From contig NZ_LMDV01000009.1 in the NCBI RefSeq assembly GCF_001425175.1, positions 746,356-810,355 of the forward strand: a stretch of DNA of 64,000 nucleotides. Reading direction: 5' to 3'. The DNA comes from Nocardioides sp. Root1257 (GTDB taxonomy: Bacteria > Actinomycetota > Actinomycetes > Propionibacteriales > Nocardioidaceae). Numbering within the stretch: position 1 is the first letter of the stretch; each line of letters starts with the position of its first letter. Shown one piece after another: positions 1 to 8,178 of the stretch. The position numbers and the translations under genes were made by a program. The notes under the pieces are model-generated. The model saw nothing but the letters and a program-made list of their open reading frames with translations, searched no databases and was not told where the DNA came from.

Positions 1-312
1 GCCACCATGCACCCGTTCGAGGACTTCGCCGAGACCTGGGCGCACTACCTGCACATCTGCGACACCATCGAGACCGCCGGCGAGTTCGGGCTGGCGACGG
101 TCGCGCCCGTCACCGCCTTCAGCAGCTTCCGCGACGTCGTCGTCGGCGTGTGGGTGCCGCTGTCGGTCGCGCTCAACATGATCAACCGCAGCATGGGCAA
201 GGACGACCTCTACCCGTTCGTCATCCCGCCGGCGGTCGTCGACAAGCTCGCCTTCGTGGCGTCGCTCGCCCCGTCCGAGGACGGCACCTCCGGCCAGCTG
301 TCCGGTACCTGA
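1..312 (+). CDS. Putative zinc-binding metallopeptidase, C-terminal fragment (cut by window edge)
   Basis: Only the last 103 codons are present; the frame is open to base 1 and the real start lies outside the window. The block HPFEDFAETWAHYLHICDT near the start of the fragment is the conserved C-terminal signature of a family of cytoplasmic putative zinc peptidases that carry an N-terminal zinc ribbon and a Glu-zincin-like core. The HExxH site would be upstream and cannot be checked here. The substrate is unknown for the family. The gene ends 41 bp before the next one on the same strand. The family call rests on recognising this motif; the activity is inferred. Confidence 0.7.
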   Translation, partial: ATMHPFEDFAETWAHYLHICDTIETAGEFGLATVAPVTAFSSFRDVVVGVWVPLSVALNMINRSMGKDDLYPFVIPPAVVDKLAFVASLAPSEDGTSGQLSGT

Positions 313-340
313 GGGCGAGGCCGGCGGGCGTCCGGCCGAC

Positions 341-346
341 CAGGCT
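341..346 (+). promoter_or_regulatory. Candidate leaderless -10 box (CAGGCT)
   Basis: CAGGCT ends 7 nt before the ATG at 354, matching the spacing of TANNNT boxes before other genes here. It is the weakest member of the set because the first base is C. Confidence 0.35.
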
Positions 347-353
347 GGACGCC

Positions 354-1031
354 ATGAGCACCCACCACGCCCCGTCGCCCGTCCTGTCGCCCGCCCGGCC
401 CGCCGCGCCGTCGTACGTCGGTCCGTCGACGCCCGTCGTGCTCGCGGTCGCCGTCGCCGTCGGTCTGGCGCTCGGGGTCGTCGACCTCTGGTGGTCCACC
501 TCGCACCCGTCGGCGTGGTCCTCGGTCGCGAACTCGTGCGCGGGCTGGGCCGCCTGCGCCTTCGCCCTGGGTGCGGTGCTCCGGGTCGACACCCTGCGCG
601 CGGCGGTGGCAGCGGTCGTGATGCTGGCGGTCGCGGTGGAGGCGTACTACGCGGCCGAGGTGGTCCTGTGGGGCAGCGACCGCTGGATCCTGACCTCGCC
701 GGTCGCCACGGAGTGGCTGGTCCTCGCGGGCATCTCCGGGGCGATCTACGGCGCGGCCGGCGCCTGGGCCGCCGGTGGCTCGTGGGTCCGCGCGGTGGTC
801 GGCCTGGCGGTCGGCGTCTCGCTGCTGCTCGGCGACGCCTGGCAGCTCGTCGGGCGCGACGGGGTCGGCGGCGGGGTCGGCGGCGAGCCGCGGGTGCTGG
901 TCCTGCTGGCGCTGGTGATGCTCGCCGCGTCGCTGCGCCGGCCGTGGGTCACGATCCCGGCGCTGGTCCTCAGTCTGCCGCTCAGCCTCGTGGTCGCCGC
1001 CGCGTTCGTGTCCACGGGCGTCTCCATCTGA
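354..1031 (+). CDS. Small multi-pass membrane protein of unknown function
   Basis: A 225-residue protein with about six hydrophobic segments (roughly residues 27-45, 58-80, 83-103, 120-142, 146-162 and 178-220) and a short Pro/Ala-rich cytoplasmic-looking N-terminus. It resembles the small actinobacterial inner-membrane proteins filed under DUF names (DUF6518-like), but I cannot name a function. I chose the ATG at 354 because the longer frame upstream overlaps the previous gene in another frame, and because a CAGGCT -10-like box lies 7 nt before this ATG, the leaderless pattern seen repeatedly in this window. No catalytic motif is visible. Confidence 0.7.
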   Translation: MSTHHAPSPVLSPARPAAPSYVGPSTPVVLAVAVAVGLALGVVDLWWSTSHPSAWSSVANSCAGWAACAFALGAVLRVDTLRAAVAAVVMLAVAVEAYYAAEVVLWGSDRWILTSPVATEWLVLAGISGAIYGAAGAWAAGGSWVRAVVGLAVGVSLLLGDAWQLVGRDGVGGGVGGEPRVLVLLALVMLAASLRRPWVTIPALVLSLPLSLVVAAAFVSTGVSI

Positions 1032-1054
1032 CGAGGAGTCGTTGAGCGTTCACC

Positions 1055-1060
1055 TAGGCT
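1055..1060 (+). promoter_or_regulatory. Leaderless-type -10 box (TAGGCT)
   Basis: TAGGCT lies 7 nt before the ATG at 1068, with no Shine-Dalgarno sequence between. This fits transcription starting at or next to the start codon. Confidence 0.5.
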
Positions 1061-1067
1061 GGGCGGC

Positions 1068-2030
1068 ATGAGCGACTCGGGCGACACCGCGGCGTACGTC
1101 TCCTCCGGCGAGTTCAAGCGCGACTCGACGTACATCCCGGACCGCATCACGCGGGAGGGTCGGACGCCCGAGCACGGCCCGGTCGACGGCGACCTGTGGC
1201 CGGTGGAGCCCGGCCGCTACCGGCTCGTCGCCGCCAAGGCGTGCCCGTGGGCGACCCGCGCGATCATCGTGCGCCAGCTGCTCGGCCTCGAGGACGTCAT
1301 CTCCCTCGGCACGCCCGGCCCGACCCACGACGAGCGCAGCTGGACCTTCGACCTCGACCCCGGCGGCGTCGACCCGGTGCTCGGCATCGAGCGGATCCAG
1401 CAGGCCTACCTCGCCCGCTTCCCCGACTACTCGCGCGGCATCACGGTCCCGGCGATCGTGGACGTGCCGAGCGGCCAGGTCGTCACCAACGACTTCCCGT
1501 GGATCACCCACGACTTCTTCTTCGAGTGGCGCGAGCACCACCGCGCGGACGCACCCGACCTGTGGCCGGCCGACCTCTGCGACGAGATGGAGGAGGTCAT
1601 GCAGCGCGTCTACACCGAGGTCAACAACGGCGTGTACCGCGCCGGCTTCGCCGGGTCGCAGGAGGCGTACGACGCGGCGTACGACCGGCTCTGGGTCGCC
1701 CTCGACTGGCTCGAGGAGCGCCTCTCGACCCGGCGCTACCTGATGGGCGACGCGATCACCGAGGCGGACGTGCGGCTGTGGACCACGCTCGCGCGGTTCG
1801 ACGCCGTCTACCACGGACATTTCAAGTGCAACCGGCAGAAGCTCACCGAGATGCCGAACCTGTGGGGCTACGCGCGCGAGCTCTACGCGCTGCCGGCCTT
1901 CGGTGGCAACACCGACTTCGACCAGATCAAGACGCACTACTACGTCGTGCACAAGGACCTGAACCCCACGCAGGTCGTGCCGCAGGGCCCCGATCCCGCG
2001 GTCTGGCTGCAGCCCCACGGTCGGGGCTGA
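1068..2030 (+). CDS. Xi-class glutathione S-transferase family, glutathionyl-hydroquinone reductase-like
   Basis: A 320-residue cytosolic protein of the Xi-class GST (GS-hydroquinone reductase, YqjG/PcpF-like) family. The thioredoxin-fold N-terminal half holds the hallmark CPWATR motif with the catalytic Cys at residue 59; the helical C-terminal half follows from about residue 150. Family members reductively strip glutathione from glutathionyl-hydroquinones. Actinobacteria generally use mycothiol, so the physiological thiol here is probably not glutathione; that is inference. The length is normal for the family. A TAGGCT box sits 7 nt upstream of the ATG, suggesting a leaderless message. The next gene (CDF exporter) starts 19 bp after the stop but has its own -10-like box. 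Confidence 0.85.
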   Translation: MSDSGDTAAYVSSGEFKRDSTYIPDRITREGRTPEHGPVDGDLWPVEPGRYRLVAAKACPWATRAIIVRQLLGLEDVISLGTPGPTHDERSWTFDLDPGGVDPVLGIERIQQAYLARFPDYSRGITVPAIVDVPSGQVVTNDFPWITHDFFFEWREHHRADAPDLWPADLCDEMEEVMQRVYTEVNNGVYRAGFAGSQEAYDAAYDRLWVALDWLEERLSTRRYLMGDAITEADVRLWTTLARFDAVYHGHFKCNRQKLTEMPNLWGYARELYALPAFGGNTDFDQIKTHYYVVHKDLNPTQVVPQGPDPAVWLQPHGRG

Positions 2031-2037
2031 GCCTCTC

Positions 2038-2043
2038 TAGGCT
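2038..2043 (+). promoter_or_regulatory. Leaderless-type -10 box (TAGGCT)
   Basis: TAGGCT is 6 nt before the ATG at 2050, and no ribosome site is present between the previous stop and this start. Confidence 0.5.
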
Positions 2044-2049
2044 GGCCGC

Positions 2050-2970
2050 ATGGGACACGGGCACGACCACGGGCACGCGGCCGGACGCGCGGAGGACCGC
2101 GCCCGCCTGCGCTGGGTGCTCGGCGTCACCGTGGTCGTCCTGGTCTTCGAGGTCGTCGGCGCCTTCGTCACCGGATCGCTCGCGCTGCTCGCCGACGCCG
2201 GGCACATGGCCACCGACGCGGCCGCCGTGGTGCTCGCGCTCGGGGCGTCGTACGTCGCCTCCCGGCCGGGCGGACCGCGCTCCACCTTCGGCCTGCACCG
2301 CGCCGAGATCCTCGCCGCGCTGGTCAACGCCGTGGTGCTGCTCGCGGTCTGCGGCTACCTCGCGTACGCCGGGATCACCCGCCTCGCCGACCCGACCTCG
2401 GTCGACGCCGGCCCGATGATCGCCTTCGCCGCGGTCGGCCTGGTCGCCAACGCCGTCTCGCTGGCCATCCTCAACCGCTCCGACACCGGCTCTCTCAACC
2501 TCCGCGGCGCGGCCAACGAGGTGCTCGCCGACCTGGTCGGCTCGATCCTCGCCGTGCTCGCGGGCGTCGTCATCCTGCTGTGGGGCTGGGAGCGCGCCGA
2601 CTCGATCGCCTCGCTGGTGATCGCGGTGCTGATCCTGCCGCGCTCCCTCGTGCTGCTGCGCGAGTCGGCGTCGGTGCTGCTCGAGATCGCCCCGGCCGGC
2701 ATGGACCTGGAGGACGTCCGCCGCCACCTGATGGAGATGCCCGGCGTCGTCGATGTCCACGACCTGCACGCCTGGACCATCACCAGCGGCATGCCCAGCC
2801 TCTCCGCGCACGTCACCGTGACGCAGGAGGCCCTCGACGCCGACGGTGTGGGCGGCATCCTGGACCGGCTCGCCGGCTGCACGGCCGAGCACTTCGACGT
2901 ACGCCACTCGACGTTCCAGGTCGAGCCGGTGACCCACCAGGACCACGAGGACCTGGGCGAGCTGCACTGA
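2050..2970 (+). CDS. Cation diffusion facilitator (CDF) family metal exporter, CzcD-like
   Basis: A 306-residue inner-membrane proton/divalent-metal antiporter, probably exporting Zn(II), Co(II) or similar. It starts with a His-rich metal-binding tail (MGHGHDHGH). About six membrane helices follow, with the paired HxxxD/DxxxD-type sites typical of zinc-transporting CDF proteins visible in LLADAGHMATDAA (helix 2) and NEVLADLVGS (helix 5). The cytoplasmic C-terminal domain from about residue 215 ends with His-containing loops. The length matches CzcD/ZitB. A TAGGCT box 6 nt before the ATG suggests its own leaderless transcript. A 16-bp inverted repeat follows the stop codon. Confidence 0.93.
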   Translation: MGHGHDHGHAAGRAEDRARLRWVLGVTVVVLVFEVVGAFVTGSLALLADAGHMATDAAAVVLALGASYVASRPGGPRSTFGLHRAEILAALVNAVVLLAVCGYLAYAGITRLADPTSVDAGPMIAFAAVGLVANAVSLAILNRSDTGSLNLRGAANEVLADLVGSILAVLAGVVILLWGWERADSIASLVIAVLILPRSLVLLRESASVLLEIAPAGMDLEDVRRHLMEMPGVVDVHDLHAWTITSGMPSLSAHVTVTQEALDADGVGGILDRLAGCTAEHFDVRHSTFQVEPVTHQDHEDLGELH

Positions 2971-2977
2971 GCCGTGA

Positions 2978-3044
2978 GGGGTAGTCCCTGACGGAATGGT
3001 CCTCGATCGGGTCCCCGGAGGGCCGAAACGTCAGGGACTACCCC
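2978..3044. terminator. Long inverted repeat between convergent genes, probable bidirectional terminator
   Basis: The arm GGGGTAGTCCCTGACG (2978-2993) is repeated perfectly in inverted form at 3029-3044, with a 35-nt GC-rich loop. It sits between the CDF gene and the convergent dehydroshikimate dehydratase gene, whose stop codon (3038-3040) lies inside the right arm. There is no U-tract, as usual for actinobacterial hairpin terminators. Confidence 0.7.
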
Positions 3045-4789
3045 GACCGTTGGGCCGCCAGCCTTACGTGGGTGCCGGCCGAGCCGTAGCCGTCGTACCC
3101 GCCGCGGCGCTCGAGCACCTCGACGTGGAAGCCGGGGGAGAGCGGAGCGGTGAAGGCGTGCAGGAGCTCGCCGTCGCCCGCGCGGTCGTAGAGCAGGCCG
3201 TGCTCGCGCAGGTCGGCGAGCAGGTCGGGCGCGAGGGCGAAGCGGGCGCCGAGGTCGGCGTAGTAGTTGTCGGGGACCGGCATCAGCCGTACGTCGGCGG
3301 CGCGGAGCGCCCGCACCGTGGCCCGTACGTCCGGGCTGGCGAGCGCGACCTGTGTGAGGCCGGAGCCCCCGGCGCGCTCCGACTCCTCGACGTTCACGAC
3401 CATCCGCAGCGAGCCGTGGCGGGGGCGGAAGGCGCGGCTTCGCAGGCGGCCGTGCGGCTCCATGAACTCCTCGGCCGTCCCGGCGTCGAGGGCGAGCAGC
3501 GTACGCAGGAACGAGACCTCCTCGTTGAGCAGGAGGTCGGGGACGGCGACCACCACGTGGTCGATCCCGAGGAGGTCCCCGCGGTCGGTGGCGTCGGCGG
3601 GCTCGAAGTCGCCCTGCCAGTCGTCGGCCTCCCCCGGGCGGTCGCTGACGAAGACGTGCAGGCCCGAGGGCGAGGTGATGCCCGGCAGCAGGGCCTCGCC
3701 CGAGCCGCGGGTGCGGTCGACGGCCGGCCACAGCAGCGCCTTCGCGCGCTCGGCGACCCCGGACACCGGCGCGGCGACGACGCCCAGCGCCGGGTCGGTG
3801 ACCGCGCCGTCGTTGACGACGACGTGCGCCTCGCCGTTGCGCCACCAGGTCACCGGCTTGCTGCGGTGCTGACCGGCGGGCGCGAAGCCGAGGGCCGTCA
3901 GCAGCGGAGGTACGGCGGGGGACCCGGGCAGCTCGAGGAACGCCGGGTCGACCGCGTCCGGGGCGGGCGGGATGCCGGTCGCGCCCAGCTGCTCCTCGAG
4001 GAAGACCAGGGACCGCATCGCGTCCCGCGCCGTCACCGCCGGGTCGGCCTCCCGGACGACGTCGCTGAAGACCTCGAGCGAGACCGGTCCGGCGTACCCG
4101 GTGGCGAGCGTCGCGGCGACCACGCCCGCGACATCGAGGGTGCCCTCGCCCGGGAAGCACCGGAAGTGCCGGCTCCACTCGAGCACGTCCATGTCGAGCA
4201 GCGGGGCGTCGGCGACCTGGAGGAAGCCGATCCGCTCGCCCGGCACCCCGGCCAGCGCAGACCCGTCGTCCCCGCGCGCGAGCAGGTGGAACGTGTCGAC
4301 GGCGAGGGTCACGGCCGGGTGGTCGGCGCGTCGTACGACGTCCCACGCCTGGCCGACCCGGCTGACGTGACGGCCCCAGGCCAGCGCCTCGTAGGCGATC
4401 GTGACGCCCTGGTCGGCCGCGAGGTCGCCGAGCGCGTGCAGCTGGGCCGCGCTGAGGTCGGGGTCGTCGACCGTGTCGGCGCCGACGTTGGAGCAGCAGA
4501 GGACCGTGGAGGCACCGAGGTCGGCCATCACCGCCAGCTTGGCGCGGAACCGGTGCAGCACCGCGTCGAACCGCTCGGGCGGGACGCCCTCGACGTCGCG
4601 CACCGGTTGGAAGAGGTCGATGGACAGGCCCAGGTCCGCGCAGCGAGCGGCGACCTCGCGCGGCGACAGCGGCGAGGCGACCAGGTCGTTGTCGAAGATC
4701 TCCAGGCCGTCGAAGCCGGCTGCGGCGATCGCGTCGAGCTTGTCGGCCAGGACGCCGCTGAGGGAGACGGTCGCGATCCCCCTCCTCAT
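3038..4789 (-). CDS. quiC: 3-dehydroshikimate dehydratase (sugar-phosphate isomerase/HPPD-like two-domain type)
   Basis: A 583-residue cytosolic enzyme expected to convert 3-dehydroshikimate to protocatechuate in quinate/shikimate catabolism. Residues 1-270 form an AP-endonuclease-2/sugar-isomerase TIM barrel; the acidic metal ligands are visible as E134 (AYEALAWG), D165 (VDTFHLL), Q191 and E239 (SLEVF). Residues about 290-583 are a 4-hydroxyphenylpyruvate-dioxygenase-like vicinal-oxygen-chelate part, seen at GIDHVVVAVPD. This two-domain order is that of the QuiC1-type dehydratase. Its start overlaps the stop of the shikimate dehydrogenase gene by 4 bp, so the two are translationally coupled. 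The adjacent transporter and LacI repressor support the pathway call. Confidence 0.88.
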   Translation of the reverse strand: MRRGIATVSLSGVLADKLDAIAAAGFDGLEIFDNDLVASPLSPREVAARCADLGLSIDLFQPVRDVEGVPPERFDAVLHRFRAKLAVMADLGASTVLCCSNVGADTVDDPDLSAAQLHALGDLAADQGVTIAYEALAWGRHVSRVGQAWDVVRRADHPAVTLAVDTFHLLARGDDGSALAGVPGERIGFLQVADAPLLDMDVLEWSRHFRCFPGEGTLDVAGVVAATLATGYAGPVSLEVFSDVVREADPAVTARDAMRSLVFLEEQLGATGIPPAPDAVDPAFLELPGSPAVPPLLTALGFAPAGQHRSKPVTWWRNGEAHVVVNDGAVTDPALGVVAAPVSGVAERAKALLWPAVDRTRGSGEALLPGITSPSGLHVFVSDRPGEADDWQGDFEPADATDRGDLLGIDHVVVAVPDLLLNEEVSFLRTLLALDAGTAEEFMEPHGRLRSRAFRPRHGSLRMVVNVEESERAGGSGLTQVALASPDVRATVRALRAADVRLMPVPDNYYADLGARFALAPDLLADLREHGLLYDRAGDGELLHAFTAPLSPGFHVEVLERRGGYDGYGSAGTHVRLAAQRSG

Positions 4790-5637
4790 GGGCGCGTCAG
4801 CTCCGCGAAGTGCTGCGACATCCGGTCCGCGTCGGCCTCCCGGCCGGTGAAGTACTCGAAGGCCCCGACGGCCTGGTGCACCGCCATCCCGCCGCCCGGT
4901 ACGACGCGGCAGCCGCGCGCGCGGGCGGTGCGGACGAGCTCGGTGTCGAGCGGGAAGTAGACGACGTCGGAGACCCAGAGGTCGGGTCGCAGCAGGCTCT
5001 CGGCCACGGACGAGCCGGGGTGGCCGTGCATCCCGACCGGGGTCGCGTTGACGACACCCTGGGCGCCCTCGAGCGCGCGGGCCAGGTCGGTGACGGGGGT
5101 GACCCGGTCGTCGCCGTACCTCTTGGCGAGCCGGATCGCGCAGGCCTCGGCCCGCTCGGGGTCGCTGTCGAGCACGGCGACGTGCTCGGCGCCCTGGTCG
5201 AGCAGCCCGTAACCGACCGCGACCCCGGCCCCGCCCGCTCCGACGACGACCGCTCGGTCGTGGACCGCGTCGGGCAGCGCGGCGCGGAAGGCGGCGCCGT
5301 ACCCGGACCAGTCGGTGTTGCGGCCCAGCCGGCGACCGTCCTGGAAGACCACGGTGTTGACCGCGCCGAGGTCGGCCGCGTCGTCGGAGAGGTCGTCGAG
5401 CAGCGGCAGCACCGCCTGCTTGAACGGGTGCGTGACGTTGAGGCCGTCGAAGCCCAGCCGCTCCGCCCAGTCGAGGAGGGCGGGGAGATCGTCGGCGCCG
5501 AGGCCGAGCCGGCCGGCGTCGATGATCCGGTAGCTGACCTGGAGCCCCGACTCGCGCCCCTCGCGCTCCTGCATGGCGGGGGTGAGCGAGGCGGAGATGC
5601 CCTCGCCGACCAGGCCCAGGACGAAGGACGTGCTCAT
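4786..5637 (-). CDS. Catabolic shikimate/quinate dehydrogenase (AroE family)
   Basis: A 283-residue NAD(P)-dependent dehydrogenase. The N-terminal substrate domain begins with the AroE-type motif GEGISASLTPAMQ and has the catalytic-Lys block NVTHPFKQ (about residues 69-76). The Rossmann motif is VVVGAGGAGVAVGYGLL (about 128-144) and the C-terminal GGGMAVHQAVGAFEYFTG block is complete. In this setting it probably oxidises shikimate (or quinate) to the 3-dehydro form for QuiC, not biosynthesis. The residue after the nucleotide-binding loop is acidic (VLDSD), which fits NAD preference as in catabolic members; that is inferred. It overlaps both neighbours by 4 bp (ATGA junctions). Confidence 0.88.
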   Translation of the reverse strand: MSTSFVLGLVGEGISASLTPAMQEREGRESGLQVSYRIIDAGRLGLGADDLPALLDWAERLGFDGLNVTHPFKQAVLPLLDDLSDDAADLGAVNTVVFQDGRRLGRNTDWSGYGAAFRAALPDAVHDRAVVVGAGGAGVAVGYGLLDQGAEHVAVLDSDPERAEACAIRLAKRYGDDRVTPVTDLARALEGAQGVVNATPVGMHGHPGSSVAESLLRPDLWVSDVVYFPLDTELVRTARARGCRVVPGGGMAVHQAVGAFEYFTGREADADRMSQHFAELTRP

Positions 5638-7001
5638 GCGTGCACCGGGACCGACGGGGTGGTCCGGGTGGCCGGCGCCGGTCGGACGCCGATCTCGCGG
5701 GTGGGGATCCGGTGGGTGCCGCTCGGGCCGGTCAGCACGGCGATCGCGGAGACCACGCAGGCGCCTGCCGCGAAGAGCGCGACCTTGTACCAGTTGTCGG
5801 CGTCGCCTCCCATCAGCGCGCCGGCGATGGTGGGGGTGAAGCCCGCGAGGGCGAAGCCGAACTGGGTGCCGATCGCCATGCCGGACAGGCGGACGCTGGT
5901 CGGGAAGTACTCGGCGTACGTCGCCGGCCAGACGGCGTTGGGCATCGAGTAGACGACGCCGGCCAGGGCCACGCCGAGCACGAACATCAGGGCCACCTGG
6001 CCGTGGGCGATCGCGCCGAGGAAGGCGACGACGAGGACGGCGCTGCCGAGCAGGCCGGTGACGAAGACGGGCTTGCGGCCGATCCGGTCCGAGAGTCGCG
6101 CCCAGAACGGGATCACGGCGATGGCGACCAGGTTGGCGACGATGGCGAGCCAGAGCATCGTGTCCTTGCTGATGCCGATGTCGTAGTCGTCGGAGGTCGC
6201 GAAGTTGAGGGCGAAGACCGCGAACATCGTGTTGACCGTGGCGATGAAGGCCGCGAAGAACACCCGGACCACCGCGTGCCAGTGGTCGTGGAAGAGGCAG
6301 GCCAGCGGCGCACGCGGGGTGCTGTCGGTCTGGCTCTCGGCCTGGAACTCCGGGGTCTCCTCGAGCCGGCGGCGGATCACCAGGCCCGCCACGACGACCA
6401 CCGCGCTGATCCAGAACGGGATCCGCCAGCCCCACGACTGCAGCTGCGCGTCCGACAGCACCGCCGCGAGGGGCAGGAACACCGCCGGCGCCAGGATCTG
6501 GCCGCCCTGGGTGCCGCTGAGGGTGAAGCTCGTGAAGAAGCCGCGACGGTCGTCGGGGGAGTGCTCGAAGGACATCGAGTTGGCCCCGGCCTGCTCACCG
6601 GCGGCGGAGAGTCCCTGGAGGATGCGCAGGGCGACCAGCAGGACCGGCGCGAGGATGCCGACCGAGTGGTACGTCGGGAGGCAGCCGACCAGGAAGGTCG
6701 AGACGCCCATCAGCAGGATCGTGCCGATCATGACCTTCTTGCGCCCGAGCCGGTCGCCGATGTGGCCGAGGACGAACGAGCCGATCGGACGGGCGACGTA
6801 CGCGACGCCGAAGGTGGCGAACGCGGCGACGGTCGCGGCCGTGTGGTTGCCCTCGGGGAAGAAGATGTCGGGGAAGACCAGCGCGGCGGCGGTGCCGTAG
6901 ATCGCGAAGTCGTAGTACTCGAGCGCGCTGCCGAACCAGGCCGCGACGGCGGCCCTGCCCGGGGTGCGGGTCGGCTCGGTGGCCGTGGTCGGTGTCGTCA
7001 T
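5634..7001 (-). CDS. MHS-family MFS transporter, shikimate/quinate:H+ symporter (ShiA-like)
   Basis: A 455-residue, 12-helix inner-membrane permease of the metabolite:H+ symporter branch. Diagnostic blocks are the N-terminal WFGSALEYYDFAIYGTAAAL, the loop 2-3 motif GHIGDRLGRKKVM, and the repeat-2 counterpart ARLSDRIGRKPVF. ShiA imports shikimate in E. coli; the operon context (dehydrogenase and dehydroshikimate dehydratase directly downstream, coupled by an ATGA overlap) suggests the same job. This is the first gene of the operon. The ATG at 7001 follows the region with a LacI-type operator, so the divergent repressor probably controls it. Other aromatic or carboxylic acids are possible substrates. 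Confidence 0.88.
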   Translation of the reverse strand: MTTPTTATEPTRTPGRAAVAAWFGSALEYYDFAIYGTAAALVFPDIFFPEGNHTAATVAAFATFGVAYVARPIGSFVLGHIGDRLGRKKVMIGTILLMGVSTFLVGCLPTYHSVGILAPVLLVALRILQGLSAAGEQAGANSMSFEHSPDDRRGFFTSFTLSGTQGGQILAPAVFLPLAAVLSDAQLQSWGWRIPFWISAVVVVAGLVIRRRLEETPEFQAESQTDSTPRAPLACLFHDHWHAVVRVFFAAFIATVNTMFAVFALNFATSDDYDIGISKDTMLWLAIVANLVAIAVIPFWARLSDRIGRKPVFVTGLLGSAVLVVAFLGAIAHGQVALMFVLGVALAGVVYSMPNAVWPATYAEYFPTSVRLSGMAIGTQFGFALAGFTPTIAGALMGGDADNWYKVALFAAGACVVSAIAVLTGPSGTHRIPTREIGVRPAPATRTTPSVPVHA

Positions 7002-7030
7002 GTCGTCGAGGCTGAGGTGGCGGGCGTCAC

Positions 7031-7048
7031 ATGGCAAGCGTTTGCCAT
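7031..7048. promoter_or_regulatory. LacI-family operator between the shikimate operon and its repressor
   Basis: ATGGCAAGCGTTTGCCAT is an 18-bp dyad with the central CG typical of LacI/GalR operators; only one base pair of the dyad is broken. An extra half-site, CTTGCCAT, follows at 7051-7058. It lies 30 bp upstream of the transporter start and 20 bp upstream of the repressor start, so it can control both. Confidence 0.8.
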
Positions 7049-7067
7049 TTCTTGCCATGATGGTGGG

Positions 7068-8063
7068 GTGCCTCCTCGCAAGCGTGCCACGATCACCGAC
7101 GTCGCGGCCGCGGCCGGTGTCGCCGCGTCGACCGTCTCGCGCGCCTTCACCCGTCCCGACCGGGTCAACCACGCCACCCGCGAGCACGTGCTCGAGGTCG
7201 CCGCGGAGCTCGGCTACGCCCCCAACCCGGCCGCCCGAGCGCTCGAGTCGGGCCGCACGAACACCCTCGCCCTGCTGGTCCCCGACATCACCAACCCCTA
7301 CTTCGCCGGCGTCATCAAGGGTGCCGAGCGCGCGTCGGCCGCGGCCGGGCTGACGCTCGTGCTGGGCGACACCCAGGAGAACCCCGCGACCGAGGAGCAG
7401 CTGATCCGCCGCCTCGGTCCCGCCGTCGACGGGTTCGTGCTCAGCGCCTCGAGGCTGCCCGACGACGAGCTGCGCCGCGCCGCGGAGCTCAACCCGATCG
7501 CGCTGGTCAACCGGGCGACGCCGGGGCTGGCGTGCGTGGTCGCCGACTTCGACACCGGGACCCGGCAGATCGTCGACCACCTCGAGTCGCTCGGCCACGA
7601 GTCGCTGGTCTTCCTCGGCGGCCCTCCCGAGTCGTGGTCCGGTGCGCGGCGGTGGGCCGGGCTCCGCGCGGCCGCCGAGGCGCGAGGCATGGGGGCCACC
7701 CGGTTCGGCCCCTACACGCCGACCCTCGGCGGCGGCCCGGCCGCCGCGGACGCCGTGGTGGGCGCCCGGGCGACGGCCGTCGTCGCGCACAACGACATGC
7801 TCGCGATCGGGGTGATGATCCGCCTCGCCGAGCGTGGCGTCGCGGTGCCGGACGAGGTGAGCGTGGTGGGCTTCGACAACATCGTGGGCTCCGACTTCTG
7901 CAGCCCGACGCTCACCACGCTCGCCGAGCGCACCGAGGACGCCGGAGCGCGGGCCGTCGAGGCCGTGGTGGCGCAGGTCGTCAAACGGACCGAGGACCCG
8001 CCGACGCGGGTGCTGCCGACCCAGCTCGTCGTACGCCGGTCCACCGGCGCCGCGCGCGGCTGA
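7068..8063 (+). CDS. LacI-family transcriptional repressor of the shikimate operon
   Basis: A 331-residue DNA-binding repressor. The N-terminal LacI helix-turn-helix is TITDVAAAAGVAASTVSRAF (about residues 8-27) with the hinge PNPAARALESGRTNTLALLV; the periplasmic-binding-protein-like effector domain runs from about residue 58, ending with the usual DEVSVVGFDN block. The start is GTG at 7068, placed 6 nt after a CATGAT -10-like box and consistent with leaderless translation; no in-frame ATG is suitably placed. It is divergent from the transporter-dehydrogenase-dehydratase operon, with a LacI operator between, so it likely senses a shikimate-pathway acid and also represses itself. Confidence 0.9.
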   Translation: MPPRKRATITDVAAAAGVAASTVSRAFTRPDRVNHATREHVLEVAAELGYAPNPAARALESGRTNTLALLVPDITNPYFAGVIKGAERASAAAGLTLVLGDTQENPATEEQLIRRLGPAVDGFVLSASRLPDDELRRAAELNPIALVNRATPGLACVVADFDTGTRQIVDHLESLGHESLVFLGGPPESWSGARRWAGLRAAAEARGMGATRFGPYTPTLGGGPAAADAVVGARATAVVAHNDMLAIGVMIRLAERGVAVPDEVSVVGFDNIVGSDFCSPTLTTLAERTEDAGARAVEAVVAQVVKRTEDPPTRVLPTQLVVRRSTGAARG

Positions 8064-8151
8064 ACGAGAAGGGAGCCGGCCAGCTCCCCCGCGACCGGCC
8101 GACTCCACCCGGTGGCCATGTCACACGACGAGGGGCCGGTCCGTCATGTTC

Positions 8152-8169
8152 GTTGCAGGTTCCTGCAAC
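8152..8169. terminator. Short perfect dyad between convergent genes
   Basis: GTTGCAGGTTCCTGCAAC has 8-bp perfect arms around a TT centre, between the 3' ends of the LacI-type and LuxR-type genes. The loop is too small for a classical terminator as drawn, so it could equally be a protein-binding site. Confidence 0.35.
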
Positions 8170-8178
8170 CCGCCGCCG

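Noticed and set aside
1196..2419. A 407-codon plus-strand frame spanning the GST and CDF genes
   Set aside because: Arg/Pro/Ala-rich shadow frame; it bridges two unrelated conserved genes and has no start signal.
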